From Acidobacteriota bacterium (lineage in GTDB: Bacteria; Acidobacteriota; Terriglobia; Bryobacterales; Bryobacteraceae), in contig JAFKEE010000016.1 of assembly GCA_017307505.1 (NCBI GenBank), positions 1 through 64,000 on the forward strand: 64,000 bases of DNA, written 5' to 3'. Within the stretch, counting starts at the first letter, position 1. The number at the start of each line of letters is the position of its first letter. Below are positions 36,952 through 46,156 of this stretch, in pieces. The notes under the pieces were generated by a model. That model saw nothing but the letters and a program-made list of their open reading frames with translations. It was not told where the DNA came from and searched no databases. The position numbers and the translations under genes are program-made.

Positions 36952-36965
36952 CCCCGTCGACGGGG
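36952..36965. repeat. 14-bp perfect palindrome between divergent genes
   Basis: CCCCGTCGACGGGG (36952-36965) lies between the YjfB-like gene and the divergent lipoprotein gene. It could be an operator for either, but this is untested. Confidence 0.4.
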
Positions 36966-36996
36966 TTGCACCAATGTCGGAGAATGAGATTGAGCC

Positions 36997-37320
36997 ATGC
37001 GTACGACCTCGATTCTGCTCGCCGTTCTCCTGCTCGCCGGTTGTCAGATGGTGCTCGTGTCCCAGCCCTCCGCTGCGCCGATGCCTACGTTCCTGGGCAC
37101 GGTGAAGGGCAGCGACGGAAAAGTCCTCTCAATTGAGTCGGATGACGGGAATACGATGCAGTTCACCTGCACGCGCAAGACGGAATTCCTGGACGGCAAG
37201 AAGCGTATCAAGGCCACCGACCTGCAACCCGGGGAATATGTCTCGGTGGAGGCGAAACTCGCGCCGGACCGCTCAATGGACGCCGTTGTGGTGCACCGCG
37301 AAAAGCGGCCCGACGCGTAG
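36997..37320 (+). CDS. Small lipoprotein with an OB-like domain
   Basis: A 107-residue lipoprotein: the lipobox is LLLAGC (Cys 16). The mature part (TFLGTVKGSDGKVLSIESDD, then TRKTEFLDGKKRIKATDLQPG and EYVSVEAKL) is a small beta-barrel resembling DUF5666 or other OB-like periplasmic domains. The function is unknown. Its stop is 4 nt from the stop of the convergent ketosynthase gene. Confidence 0.75.
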   Translation: MRTTSILLAVLLLAGCQMVLVSQPSAAPMPTFLGTVKGSDGKVLSIESDDGNTMQFTCTRKTEFLDGKKRIKATDLQPGEYVSVEAKLAPDRSMDAVVVHREKRPDA

Positions 37321-37324
37321 CCGG

Positions 37325-38518
37325 TCAGCCCACCCGGCGGAAAGCCAATACAGCGTTCAAGCCCCCGAAGGCAAACGAGTTGGAGAGAACCGCCTCGACC
37401 TTCGCCGGCCGCGCCACATTCGGGATTACGTCCAGGTCGCAGGCCGGATCGGCCTGGGTGAAATTGGCCGTCGGCGGCAGCAGACCGCACTCAAACGGCA
37501 TCAAAGCCGCCACTGCTTCCAGAGCTCCGGCCGCGCCCAGGGTGTGGCCGTGCATCGATTTGGTGGAACTCACCAGGGGCGGGTGCGCGAACACTGAGTG
37601 GATCGCCCTGGTCTCCGTCACATCGTTCGCCTGGGTCCCCGTACCGTGGGCATTGATGTAGCCGATCTGCTCCGGCGCCAATCCGCCCTCGGCCAGTGCG
37701 GTGCGCATGGCCGCGGCGGCACCTTCGGCGGAGGGCATGGTGATATGGGAGGCATCGGAGGTCATGCCGAAGCCGCAGATCTCGCCCAGGATGTGTGCGC
37801 CCCGGGCCGTGGCGGATTCCAGGGTCTCCATCACCAGAATGGCCGCGCCTTCCCCGAGAATCAGTCCCTTGCGATCTGTTGTAAAGGGACGGCAGGTGTC
37901 CGGTGCCACAACACGCATCGCTTCCCAGCTCCGGAGCAGCCCCAGAGCGAACGGAGCTTCGTTTCCGCCTGCCAGCGCCGCATCCACGACGCCGGCCCGT
38001 ACCATCCAGAATGCCTGCCCAATGGCATGGGCAGCGGACGCACAGGCCGTGGAGACTGTATAGGCGGGTCCGGTGATGCCATGGTGCATGGAGATCCAAC
38101 TGGCCGCGCCATTGGCCATGACTTTGGGGATGGTGAGCGGGTCGAACCGGGTCTTCTTCTCTTCGAAGAGCTGGCGGTAGCTCTCGTCCTCGGTCGTCTT
38201 GCCACCGACGCAGCAGCCGGTCACCACCGCGGTCCGTGAGGGCTGAAGGGTCAGGCCCGACATCTTCAAGGCCTCGGCCGCCGCAACGCCTGCCAGTTGC
38301 ACAGTCCGGTCCAGTTGCATGGCGACTTTGGGATCGAAGTGGAGAAACGGATCGAAGCCCTGCACCTCGGCTCCGTTCGAGAACCGGAGAGCCGAGCAAT
38401 CGAGCGCCCGGATGGGGCCGATGCCGCTCCGTCCATCCGCCAGCGCGGCCCAGAATGAGGGAAGATCGGGACCCAACGCGGAGATCACACCCGCGCCGGT
38501 AATGACGACGCGCCTCAT
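37325..38518 (-). CDS. Beta-ketoacyl-ACP synthase, FabF-like (last gene of the polyketide operon)
   Basis: A 397-residue condensing enzyme. The thiolase-fold triad is Cys in VSTACASAAHAI, His in NAHGTGTQANDVTE and His in KSMHGHTLGAAGAL. The N-terminus RRVVITGAGVISALG and C-terminus SNSFAFGGLNAVLAF are FabF-like. It extends acyl chains on acyl carrier protein by decarboxylating malonyl-ACP. The ATG overlaps the stop of the ACP gene (ATGA), a direct sign of a working pair. Because ACP and the type III polyketide synthase share the operon, it probably prepares or extends a dedicated starter chain rather than serving housekeeping fatty acid synthesis. Confidence 0.93.
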   Translation of the reverse strand: MRRVVITGAGVISALGPDLPSFWAALADGRSGIGPIRALDCSALRFSNGAEVQGFDPFLHFDPKVAMQLDRTVQLAGVAAAEALKMSGLTLQPSRTAVVTGCCVGGKTTEDESYRQLFEEKKTRFDPLTIPKVMANGAASWISMHHGITGPAYTVSTACASAAHAIGQAFWMVRAGVVDAALAGGNEAPFALGLLRSWEAMRVVAPDTCRPFTTDRKGLILGEGAAILVMETLESATARGAHILGEICGFGMTSDASHITMPSAEGAAAAMRTALAEGGLAPEQIGYINAHGTGTQANDVTETRAIHSVFAHPPLVSSTKSMHGHTLGAAGALEAVAALMPFECGLLPPTANFTQADPACDLDVIPNVARPAKVEAVLSNSFAFGGLNAVLAFRRVG

Positions 38519-38787
38519 GCGGGATCGGAAGCGGAAGCAGCAGCCTGCTTGCGCGCCAGCAGAGTTTCGACACCATCGACGGCCTGCTGGATGGAGGTGA
38601 ACTCCTTGCCAGCGTCATCCGGGATGTCGATATCGAACTCCTCCTCCAGGGCAAAGAGTATGTGCAGTCCATCCAGGGAGTCGATATTGAGCTCCTGGAA
38701 GGTGCTCTCCGGCTGTATGGTATCGACGGGAATACGCTGATTCTCGGCGATGACGCGAATGACGCGCTGGCTGGTGGTTTCCTGCAT
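38515..38787 (-). CDS. Acyl carrier protein
   Basis: A 90-residue acidic four-helix carrier. The phosphopantetheine attachment serine is in ELNIDSLDGLHILFALEEEF (DSL motif). The C-terminal tail (RKQAAASASDPA) is longer than in housekeeping ACPs. It is one base downstream of the YceI gene and overlaps the ketosynthase, so it is the operon-specific carrier. Charging would need a phosphopantetheinyl transferase encoded elsewhere. Confidence 0.92.
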   Translation of the reverse strand: MQETTSQRVIRVIAENQRIPVDTIQPESTFQELNIDSLDGLHILFALEEEFDIDIPDDAGKEFTSIQQAVDGVETLLARKQAAASASDPA

Positions 38788-38788
38788 T

Positions 38789-39370
38789 CTATTGAGCTCC
38801 GTTGGTCACGATCCGGGCAGCCGCGTGAATCTCTAAGTCTACTTTCTCGTTCACGCGCAGGACAAACGTGCTTGGATTCTTCAATCCCCATGCTACATAG
38901 GGAATGGAGAACTTGGAGTCAGCGCCAATGCGCCCGGGTTCGACGGTCACGGTAATTGGCAGGGTGGCTTCGTGCTCGCTGCCATGCAGCAGGAAACTGC
39001 CGTGAACCTGGAGCGTCGCGGTGCCCTGCGCGGGCAGTTGCCCGTCGACGCGCCTCGGCTTGAAAACCACATCGGGATATTTCGCGCTCTCCAGCACGCT
39101 CTTGTGCATCTTGCCGTCACGGCTGTCGTTGCCGCTGGCGCCGCTGCGCGCGTCGGCGATGATCTCGCCGGACGCGTTGCCGGTCGCCGGATCGAAGTGG
39201 ACCGTACCACTACGGAGCTGGAACGTGCCGTGGACCGTGTGCACGAACGCATCGAGGGTCCAGCGGATCTGGGTTTGCGGCGGATCGAACACCAGTACGG
39301 TGTCGGCTGCACGGAGAGGAACGATCAGACTGGCCGCGAGCAGCGGCAGGGCGAGCTGGTAACGCATCAT
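38789..39370 (-). CDS. YceI-family periplasmic lipid-binding protein
   Basis: A 193-residue protein with a signal peptide (YQLALPLLAASLIVPLRA). The YceI fold is recognised from FDPPQTQIRWTLDAFVHTVHG, GNASGEIIADARSGASGN, DGKMHKSVLESAKYPDVVFK and VHGSFLLHGSEHEATLPITV. These lipocalin-like barrels bind long-chain polyisoprenoids, quinones or amphiphiles. ATG 39370 is supported by GAAAGGG upstream (an ATG three nt later is also possible). Inside an operon for polyketide lipid synthesis, it likely binds or transports the product or a precursor through the periplasm. Confidence 0.9.
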   Translation of the reverse strand: MMRYQLALPLLAASLIVPLRAADTVLVFDPPQTQIRWTLDAFVHTVHGTFQLRSGTVHFDPATGNASGEIIADARSGASGNDSRDGKMHKSVLESAKYPDVVFKPRRVDGQLPAQGTATLQVHGSFLLHGSEHEATLPITVTVEPGRIGADSKFSIPYVAWGLKNPSTFVLRVNEKVDLEIHAAARIVTNGAQ

Positions 39371-39381
39371 GGTGCCCTTTC

Positions 39382-40494
39382 TCAGGCGGTGAACATACTC
39401 CAACCAAGGGTGAGAGCCGCGGTAGCCAGCACCCGGGGTGAAAACCCGTGGACATGCATCGAAAGCATATCCGCAAAGACCTTTGGCCGAGCCGAGAGTG
39501 CTGAGAATACGCGGCCCCGCAGGGAGTCGCGTTGATCCATCAGCAGCATGAGGTCCGCCATGAGGGCGGGCCGGCGGCGGATGCGATTATGCGCTTTCTG
39601 GTAGAGGCCCAGGTCATCCAATTCCATTGCCTCGGCCAAGGCCATGGCCTGTTGGAAAGCCAGGGACAACCCTTCGCCGGTGACGGCATCCACCGAGCCG
39701 GAGGCATCGCCGATGAGGGCGACGCGGCCGTGGCAGACCCTGCGCAGCCGGCGCGAGGCGGAGATGGAGCCGCGCTGGGTCGAGGCCGGCGCCGCACCGT
39801 CCAGCCGCTCCATCAGTTCAGGGAATAGCGGCAGAGCCTGTTCCAGGCGCAAATCCGGGCTGCGGGAGAGCAGGGCGACATTCACCTGATCGGCCGCCAC
39901 GGGAGTGACGTACACCTGGCAGCCGGAGGCCCAGTGGACCTCCACGTGATCCGTCCAAGGTGCCACCTGAAAGTGACGGCGGAACCCGAATCGCTGGCTG
40001 TCTCTCAACCTTGCATCAAGCCCCGCCCAGCGGCGCACCGCGGAGCCGGCGCCATCCGCACCGACAATGAACCGGGCCGTCAGCGAATGGTTGCGGAGCA
40101 GCACACGCTGCCCTTCCAGGCCCACGACGGGGGTGTTCCACAGTAGAGTGACCCCAGCCTCTTCCGCCTTGGCTGCCAGGATGCCATGCAGCGTGGTGCG
40201 GCGCACACCAAAGCCGACGCCGGCAGGAAAGGCGGCCGCCACGGAGCGGCCGTGACTTCGAAAACGGATGCCGCGGAAGGGAAAGTACGCATCACGCTCG
40301 ATCGTCACGCCCAAGCTGCGCAGCGCGGCTACGGCGTCCGGCATGAGCCCTTCTCCGCAGGCCTTGTCGATCGCGCTACGGGCGCTATCGGCGACTACGA
40401 CGCGGAAGCCCTTCCGGCGTGCGGCAATCGCCGCCACCAGCCCGGCCGGGCCGCCTCCGGCAATGAAGACGTCGGTTTCCGTTGGAAATTCCAT
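39382..40494 (-). CDS. FAD-dependent monooxygenase / geranylgeranyl-reductase-like flavoprotein
   Basis: A 370-residue class A flavoprotein. The dinucleotide fold is VFIAGGGPAGLVAAIAARR (GxGxxG-type), the arginine motif region is FGVRRTTLHGILAAKA, and the second FAD motif is RVALIGDASGSVDAVTGEG. Such enzymes hydroxylate phenols (UbiH) or reduce lipid double bonds. In the analogous Streptomyces pathway, a flavoprotein (SrsC) hydroxylates the type III polyketide resorcinol to an alkyl-hydroquinone, which is the best guess here. The 4-nt gap to the synthase and 11-nt gap to YceI place it firmly in the operon. Confidence 0.88.
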   Translation of the reverse strand: MEFPTETDVFIAGGGPAGLVAAIAARRKGFRVVVADSARSAIDKACGEGLMPDAVAALRSLGVTIERDAYFPFRGIRFRSHGRSVAAAFPAGVGFGVRRTTLHGILAAKAEEAGVTLLWNTPVVGLEGQRVLLRNHSLTARFIVGADGAGSAVRRWAGLDARLRDSQRFGFRRHFQVAPWTDHVEVHWASGCQVYVTPVAADQVNVALLSRSPDLRLEQALPLFPELMERLDGAAPASTQRGSISASRRLRRVCHGRVALIGDASGSVDAVTGEGLSLAFQQAMALAEAMELDDLGLYQKAHNRIRRRPALMADLMLLMDQRDSLRGRVFSALSARPKVFADMLSMHVHGFSPRVLATAALTLGWSMFTA

Positions 40495-40498
40495 ACAC

Positions 40499-41548
40499 TC
40501 ACCAGCGCAAGAGGATCAACTCGGAACAGAACGCCGGGCCCATCGCAGCCATCAGGCTGTAAGTGCCGGACTGCGGCCGGCGGTTCATCATCACTTCCTC
40601 GAGCACCAGCAGCACAGAGGCGGAGGAGAGATTGCCGGTCCGTTTCAAACAGGCCCAGGAAGCGTCCAGCGCATCGGGTGGAAGCTGCAACGCACTGCTC
40701 GTCGCCTCCAGCACCCGCGGTCCGCCGGTGTGGAGAACCCAGCTGCCGATGTCGGCACGGCTGAGACCCTCCGAGCCGAGGAACGCATCCACGTCGCCAG
40801 CCAGATTCTGCTCTACCACCTCGGGCACTTCCCGCGACAGCACGATCTGAAACCCTTTCTCGGAGATGTCCCAGCCCATCACATGCTCCGTGTTGGGATA
40901 GAACACGGAACGAGTCGCCAGCACCCGGGGCCCCGTCACCGGGACTTCTTCACCGGCCACCAGTGCAATGCCGGCGCCGTCACCGAATAATCCCGAGGAG
41001 ATGAGATTGGCGATGGAGAGATCCTCATGCTGCAGCGTGAGTGAGCACAGTTCCACGGCAATCACGGCCGCCACCTGCTTCGGATATGCCTTCACATAGT
41101 CGGCAGCCCGCGCCACGCCAGCCGCACCGGCAACACAGCCGAGTCCGAAAATCGGCACCCGCTTGATGTTTACGGGCAGGTTCATGCGATTCATCAGGCG
41201 CGCATCCACAGAAGGGCTCGCGATGCCGGTCACCGAGACAAAGAAGATGGCGCCGAGAGCTGTCTTGTCGAGGCCGGCCCGCTCCAGCGCCAGACTGAGG
41301 GCCTCTTCACTGAGATCGACCGCAACGTTGATCCAGTGATTGTTCGCCTGGCCCCAGGTCGTGATCCCGTAATACTCTTCCATCGGCAGCGCCAGGTGCC
41401 GGGTCTCCACGCCGACCCTGTTATGCAGCCGCTCCATAAACTGGGGATTGTCGAGTTTTGGTCCCCAGAACTGCCTCAGCGCCGTAAGCAGAACGCGCTG
41501 GTCGTATTTGTGTTTTGGTAAGGCGCTGGCCGCGCTGGCAATGATCAT
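40499..41548 (-). CDS. Type III polyketide synthase (chalcone/stilbene synthase family)
   Basis: A 349-residue homodimeric condensing enzyme that extends an acyl-CoA (or acyl-ACP) starter with malonyl-CoA and cyclises it. The catalytic triad is Cys in IFGLGCVAGAAGVARAA, His in WVLHTGGPRVLEA and Asn in KRTGNLSSASVLL. TGIASPSVDARLMNRM and LFGDGAGIAL are typical. Bacterial members with nearby flavoproteins make alkylresorcinols, alkylpyrones or related quinones. Unlike the classic BpsAB and SrsAB pairs, no methyltransferase is adjacent, and an ACP and ketosynthase are added. The product cannot be named from sequence. Confidence 0.95.
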   Translation of the reverse strand: MIIASAASALPKHKYDQRVLLTALRQFWGPKLDNPQFMERLHNRVGVETRHLALPMEEYYGITTWGQANNHWINVAVDLSEEALSLALERAGLDKTALGAIFFVSVTGIASPSVDARLMNRMNLPVNIKRVPIFGLGCVAGAAGVARAADYVKAYPKQVAAVIAVELCSLTLQHEDLSIANLISSGLFGDGAGIALVAGEEVPVTGPRVLATRSVFYPNTEHVMGWDISEKGFQIVLSREVPEVVEQNLAGDVDAFLGSEGLSRADIGSWVLHTGGPRVLEATSSALQLPPDALDASWACLKRTGNLSSASVLLVLEEVMMNRRPQSGTYSLMAAMGPAFCSELILLRW

Positions 41549-41557
41549 TAAAAGAGT

Positions 41558-42382
41558 CTACTTTCCACGGAGGCGGGCAAGTTCTTCGGCATAGAGATGA
41601 TTCTTGGGAAACTGGTGCACCAGGGACTGAAGGATCGTGGCGGCCAGTTCGCGATTCTTGTCCCGCAAGGCAGCGACGGCCAGCAGCAGCCGGGCGAAAG
41701 GTTGCAGGAACCGGCCTTTTTCCGCCGTGATCTTCAGTTTCTCGAGGCCCAATTCCTTATTGGTTGCGTTCCCGTTCCACTGGAGAAACCAGCGCACCGG
41801 CAACGGCTTCAGGCTCAGCAGATAGTTCTCGACACCAATGGCCAGCCAGGCATCGGCGAAGTGCGGATTCGACTGCAGCAACTGTTCCGCCAGCAGCCTG
41901 CTTTCTTTGGTGGCGTTCAGCGAACTCAAGTAGCGCTTCTCGATCAGGGCATCGTAATCGGACTGGAGGCCCAAGGCCAGTACTTTGGCGAAGACCGCGT
42001 TTGAGTCGCCGGGCGACTTTGCAAGAATTCGGCCTGCCAGATCCTGGGTCCGCGCCAGTTCCCGCTGAAATGCCTGTTGAGCCGCGGCATCAGGCTTCAA
42101 CTTCCGGCTCGTCCGGAAATTATCGTCATGCAGGAAAAATTCCGACTGGAGAATATGAAGGCGGTCAAATTCGGAAAAAAGGTAAGCCGCCGCATTGGAT
42201 ACAGGTCCGAGTGGATCCTCGGGATGCTGCCGCATCCAATCGGCGAAGGTCTTGCGCGCCGCTTCAAATTCCAGGTTGTACATCTGCTGGTAGCCAAGGT
42301 CTATCCCTTGAACCTGCTGAGCACAAACAGGAATCGCGGTCGCCAGCATGGTGGCGAAGAGTAAATGTGCAAAAGATGACAC
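41558..42382 (-). CDS. Exported TPR-like protein, first gene of the polyketide operon
   Basis: A 274-residue protein starting at GTG 42382 with a signal peptide (HLLFATMLATAIPVCAQQ). The body is built of helical pairs with TPR-like spacing (MYNLEFEAARKTFADWMRQH, HFADAWLAIGVENYLL, LLAVAALRDKNRELA). TPR repeats serve as scaffolds for protein complexes. It is the promoter-proximal gene, 9 nt before the polyketide synthase, suggesting a periplasmic scaffold or regulator of the pathway; it has no obvious enzyme motif. Confidence 0.75.
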   Translation of the reverse strand: MSSFAHLLFATMLATAIPVCAQQVQGIDLGYQQMYNLEFEAARKTFADWMRQHPEDPLGPVSNAAAYLFSEFDRLHILQSEFFLHDDNFRTSRKLKPDAAAQQAFQRELARTQDLAGRILAKSPGDSNAVFAKVLALGLQSDYDALIEKRYLSSLNATKESRLLAEQLLQSNPHFADAWLAIGVENYLLSLKPLPVRWFLQWNGNATNKELGLEKLKITAEKGRFLQPFARLLLAVAALRDKNRELAATILQSLVHQFPKNHLYAEELARLRGK

Positions 42383-42504
42383 AGGTTACTACTACTTATG
42401 AGATGCGCAGCCCCTGCAATCTTATTCCGAAAGGAGAAGTGCCTCTTTTTGGTTGGTCGCAGCAACACCCGGCATTTCTTGGGATGCGTGGCGCGTTACA
42501 TCGG

Positions 42505-43863
42505 TTACGCGACGGGCAGCTTTTCTGCACCCAATCGATCGATCTGAATCCTGGCCACCCGGTTGAAGTCCATGTGCGTTACCGTGAACCTGCGGTCCTC
42601 GTATTCGACCGCATCTCCGACCTCGGGAATGCGCCCAAGCCGGAACAGCAGGTAACCGGCCGCCGTTTCGTAGGAATCGCCCGGCGGCAGCAGGACGCCG
42701 TACTGGGTTTCCAGATCGCGGAGGCTGGTGGTCCCGTCGATTTCGAAACCGCCATCGTCTTCCATGGTGGGTTGCGCCGTCTGGAGATCGAACTCGTCTT
42801 CGATTTCGCCAAAGATCTGTTCGAACACATCTTCGATGGAGACCAGCCCGCTGACGGTTCCGAATTCATCCACGACCAGCGCGACGTGCGCGTGCTTCTC
42901 GCGGAGGTCATCCAGCACAAGATGCAGGGCACGCGACTCCGGCACGATGGGCGCCTTGCGGACAATGCGGCTGAGCTTGAAGGGCTCCACGGCTCGCCGC
43001 CGGTAGTTCGACTGCCGGCGCTGCGCCCAGAAATCGAGCACATCCTTCACATGAACAAACCCGATGGGATTCTCCAGCGACTTCTGGCAGACAGGAAGCC
43101 GGGAGTACCTGCTTCCGCTCATCAATTGGAGTACTTCGTCGATATCCGCATCGATGTCAACGGTGACCACCTGATTGCGCGGCACCATCACCTGCCGGAC
43201 ACTGAACTCCTGCAGGTCGATGATCCGGCTGATCGCTTCCAGCTCAAACTCTGTCAACTGCCCGGCGGAGTGGCTGGCCGCCACCACAAACTTCAGCTCC
43301 TCGGGGGAGTGGGCGCCGTGCTGATGGCCGTGCACGCCGATCAGACGGGAGAAGATGCCCGAGGCGCGCTCGATCACCCACACGAAGGGTTCCACCAGTT
43401 TGTAGAAGACGAGTAGGACGGGCGCAACGATCACAGCCAGCCGGTCCGACTTCTCGATGGCGACATTCTTCGGCACCACCTCTCCGAACACGACGTGGGT
43501 GAAGGTCATGATGGCGAACGCACAAACCAGGCTGACGATGCGGATAATGGCCTCGGTCGCCGGCGTGCGCACGGCCGAGAACAACGTCATGAACATGCCG
43601 TCCAACGTAGCCTCGCCCAGCCAGCCCAGCGCCAGGCTCGCCAGGGTGAGCCCTACCTGGCTGACCGACAGCAGCCGTTCCGGGTTGGCCAATAACGACA
43701 TGGCCGCATGCGCACCGACGACGCCCTGGTCTGCCATTTGCCGCAGGCGGGAAGGCCGCACGGAAACAAGTGCCGTCTCCGCGGCCGCAAAGAGACCGTT
43801 CACGCCGATGATGACGAACATCAGCATCAGGCGGTAGCCGTAGCTTGCTGGTTGATCTTCCAT
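42505..43863 (-). CDS. Hemolysin-family CNNM/CBS transporter (CorC/HlyC-like)
   Basis: A 452-residue membrane protein. The CNNM (DUF21) domain (about 10-190) has four hydrophobic segments and the signature VNGLFAAAETALVSVRPSRL plus FGEVVPKNVAIEKSD. A CBS pair (about 205-330, RQVMVPRNQV and LVVDEFGTVSGLVSIEDVFE) and a CorC/HlyC C-terminal domain (about 350-440) follow. The family exports or exchanges Mg2+/Co2+. ATG 43863 opens the first membrane segment; the longer upstream frame is not hydrophobic and overlaps the divergent gene. Confidence 0.92.
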   Translation of the reverse strand: MEDQPASYGYRLMLMFVIIGVNGLFAAAETALVSVRPSRLRQMADQGVVGAHAAMSLLANPERLLSVSQVGLTLASLALGWLGEATLDGMFMTLFSAVRTPATEAIIRIVSLVCAFAIMTFTHVVFGEVVPKNVAIEKSDRLAVIVAPVLLVFYKLVEPFVWVIERASGIFSRLIGVHGHQHGAHSPEELKFVVAASHSAGQLTEFELEAISRIIDLQEFSVRQVMVPRNQVVTVDIDADIDEVLQLMSGSRYSRLPVCQKSLENPIGFVHVKDVLDFWAQRRQSNYRRRAVEPFKLSRIVRKAPIVPESRALHLVLDDLREKHAHVALVVDEFGTVSGLVSIEDVFEQIFGEIEDEFDLQTAQPTMEDDGGFEIDGTTSLRDLETQYGVLLPPGDSYETAAGYLLFRLGRIPEVGDAVEYEDRRFTVTHMDFNRVARIQIDRLGAEKLPVA

Positions 43864-43915
43864 TGAAATGAGCTGGTTATCTCGCCGTGGCGGCCCTATG
43901 GGTACCATTGTAGAG

Positions 43916-46120
43916 ATGTCGCGAATCCTGCGTGCCGTGAATGCCCTGATCCTGCTGCTGATTGCGGCGGGTTTGGCGGGCGTGTTTTGGTTTGTGTGGC
44001 GCCCTACGCCCCAGACTTCGGGCGAAATCCAGGCCCCCACCTCCAAACCGGTCCGGATCGCACGCGACAGCCTGGGGATCCCGCACATCTTCGCCGAGAC
44101 CATTGACGATGCTCTCTTCGCCCAGGGCTTCGCCACGGCTCAGGACCGGCTCTGGCAGATGGATACGCTGCGCCGCCTGGCCGCGGGTGAGTTGAGCGAG
44201 ATCATTGGAAAACCGGCCCTGGAACTGGATCGCAAGTCACGGCATCTACGCATGCGCCAGATCGCCCAGATGTGGCTGAAGAACATGCCGGCCAAGGACC
44301 GTGCACTACTTGCCGCCTACGCACGCGGCGTGAATCATTACATCGAGACGAACCGCGGAAAGTGGGCTCCGGAGTTCACCTTGCTTGGGTATCAGCCGAG
44401 GCCCTGGCTCATCTCCGACACCTTGCTCTGCGCCCTGCAAATGCATCGCACCTTGAGCGGCAATTGGGAACAGGAACTGCTCAAGGCCAAGATGCTCGCC
44501 AACGGGGATCGCGAAAAGGTGGACTTCCTGTTTCCTGAACGCGTCGGTGACGAGCCGATGCCTGGCTCCAATGCCTGGGTCCTCTCCGGCGCCCGCACCA
44601 CAACCGGCAAACCAATCCTCGCCAACGATCCGCACCTGGAGTGGACCATGCCGTCTACCTGGTATGAGATCCAGCTGCAGGCGCCAGGACTGAATGTCGC
44701 CGGCGCTTCCCTGCCCGGGGTGCCGGCTGTCGTAATCGGCCACAACGACAGGATCGCCTGGGGCATCACCGCGCTGCAGTTCGACAACCAGGATCTCTAC
44801 ATCGAGAATATCGACCCGGCCACGGGCGTCTTCTCCTTTAGGGGTCAGACCGGGCAGGCCCGCCGCGAGGTGGAGCTCATCGCGGTCAAGGGCGACAAAC
44901 CGGTGGAGGAGGTCATCTTCACCACATTGCACGGCCCCATCTTCCGGACCGAGGGCGAGGCACACCTGTCCCTCCGTTGGGCCGCGGCTTCCAGCGATCC
45001 CTTCGAGTTCCCAATGATCGACCTGAATCGCGCCAGGAACTGGACTGAGTTCCGTGCGGCCCTGAGCAGGCTGAGCGCACCGAACATCAACGTCCTTTAC
45101 GCCGATGTGGATGGCAATATCGGCTGGCAGGTCGCCGGCCGTCTGCCTTTGCGGAAGGGTTTTCGCGGCGACGTGCCGCTGGACGGCTCCGCCGGCGCCC
45201 AGGAGTGGGACGGCTTCATACCATTTGACCAACTGCCTTCCTACTACAATCCGGCATCCGGCCTGCTGGTGAGCGCCAATCAGAATGGCTTCCCCGTGAA
45301 TGCCCCCTATCAGGTGAGCGGCTATTTCGCCTCCACCCACCGCGCCCGCCAGATCGGGGCGCGCCTTCTGTCCAAGCCCAAATGGAAGCCGGAAGAGATG
45401 CTGCGGATTCAGTTCGACGTCTATGCCAGCAGCCTGAAGTTTCTCGCTGTTCAGGCGGTGAAGGCGGTGGAGAAGCGCGGCGACCAGAACACCCTGGCAC
45501 GGGAGGGCGCGCAGCTGTTGCGCAATTGGAACGGCCAGATGAATCGCGACGATTCCGCGCCCGTGCTGGCGGCACTGCTCTTCCAGCACCTGCGGCGGTC
45601 GATGGCCGATCGGGCTGCCCCCAAAGAGGCCGCCGACTACAAGCCGTATATCTCGCACAGCGTCGTGGAGAAGTTGCTCCGCCAGCGGCCCGCGGGCTGG
45701 TTCAACGACTACGATCTCTGGCTTGCCACCTCGCTGGCCGACGCCGTCGAAGAGGGCAAGCGGATGCAGGGCCGCAACACGGCCAAATGGCGCTACGGTG
45801 CGATGAACAAGCTCACCCTAAAGCACCCCGTCGCATCGCTCGTTCCGGGCGTCTCGTCCTTTTTCAACATCGGCCCGGTACCATTGAACGGCTTCGGCAC
45901 GACGATCAACGCGACCAGTGAGCGCATCGGACCATCCATGCGTTTCGTGGCGGATACGAGCAACTGGGATGCCAGCCAGTTGAATCTCACAATCGGTGAA
46001 AGCGCCCATATCTTCAGCGGGCACTATAAGGATCAGTGGGATCACTACTACACCGGCCAAAGTTTCCCCCTGGAGTTCGGCCGGGTGCAGGCGAAGGCCA
46101 CCCTGATCCTGAAGCCCTGA
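43916..46120 (+). CDS. Penicillin acylase-family Ntn hydrolase
   Basis: A 734-residue exported amidase. A signal anchor (ILRAVNALILLLIAAGLAG) starts at ATG 43916; an ATG at 43868 is only 4 nt from the divergent gene's start and less likely. The alpha chain has RDSLGIPHIFAETIDDALFAQ and QDRLWQMDTLRRLAAGELSE; self-processing occurs at MPGSNAWVLSGA, exposing the catalytic Ser of GSN. The beta chain has KPILANDPHLEWTMP. These enzymes cleave acyl-homoserine lactones, penicillins or N-acyl amino acids. The S9 peptidase follows on the same strand 78 bp later. Confidence 0.92.
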   Translation: MSRILRAVNALILLLIAAGLAGVFWFVWRPTPQTSGEIQAPTSKPVRIARDSLGIPHIFAETIDDALFAQGFATAQDRLWQMDTLRRLAAGELSEIIGKPALELDRKSRHLRMRQIAQMWLKNMPAKDRALLAAYARGVNHYIETNRGKWAPEFTLLGYQPRPWLISDTLLCALQMHRTLSGNWEQELLKAKMLANGDREKVDFLFPERVGDEPMPGSNAWVLSGARTTTGKPILANDPHLEWTMPSTWYEIQLQAPGLNVAGASLPGVPAVVIGHNDRIAWGITALQFDNQDLYIENIDPATGVFSFRGQTGQARREVELIAVKGDKPVEEVIFTTLHGPIFRTEGEAHLSLRWAAASSDPFEFPMIDLNRARNWTEFRAALSRLSAPNINVLYADVDGNIGWQVAGRLPLRKGFRGDVPLDGSAGAQEWDGFIPFDQLPSYYNPASGLLVSANQNGFPVNAPYQVSGYFASTHRARQIGARLLSKPKWKPEEMLRIQFDVYASSLKFLAVQAVKAVEKRGDQNTLAREGAQLLRNWNGQMNRDDSAPVLAALLFQHLRRSMADRAAPKEAADYKPYISHSVVEKLLRQRPAGWFNDYDLWLATSLADAVEEGKRMQGRNTAKWRYGAMNKLTLKHPVASLVPGVSSFFNIGPVPLNGFGTTINATSERIGPSMRFVADTSNWDASQLNLTIGESAHIFSGHYKDQWDHYYTGQSFPLEFGRVQAKATLILKP

Positions 46121-46156
46121 GCACGGTTTCTACGAAATCAGCCGGGAGGAGGTGGC

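Noticed and set aside
33480-43900. A dif site near the apparent skew change
   Set aside because: I found no convincing 28-bp match to the XerC/XerD arms by eye, so none is reported.
43868-43915. Upstream ATG of the penicillin acylase gene
   Set aside because: It would lie 4 nt from the divergent start codon and adds non-signal residues before the membrane anchor; ATG 43916 fits better.
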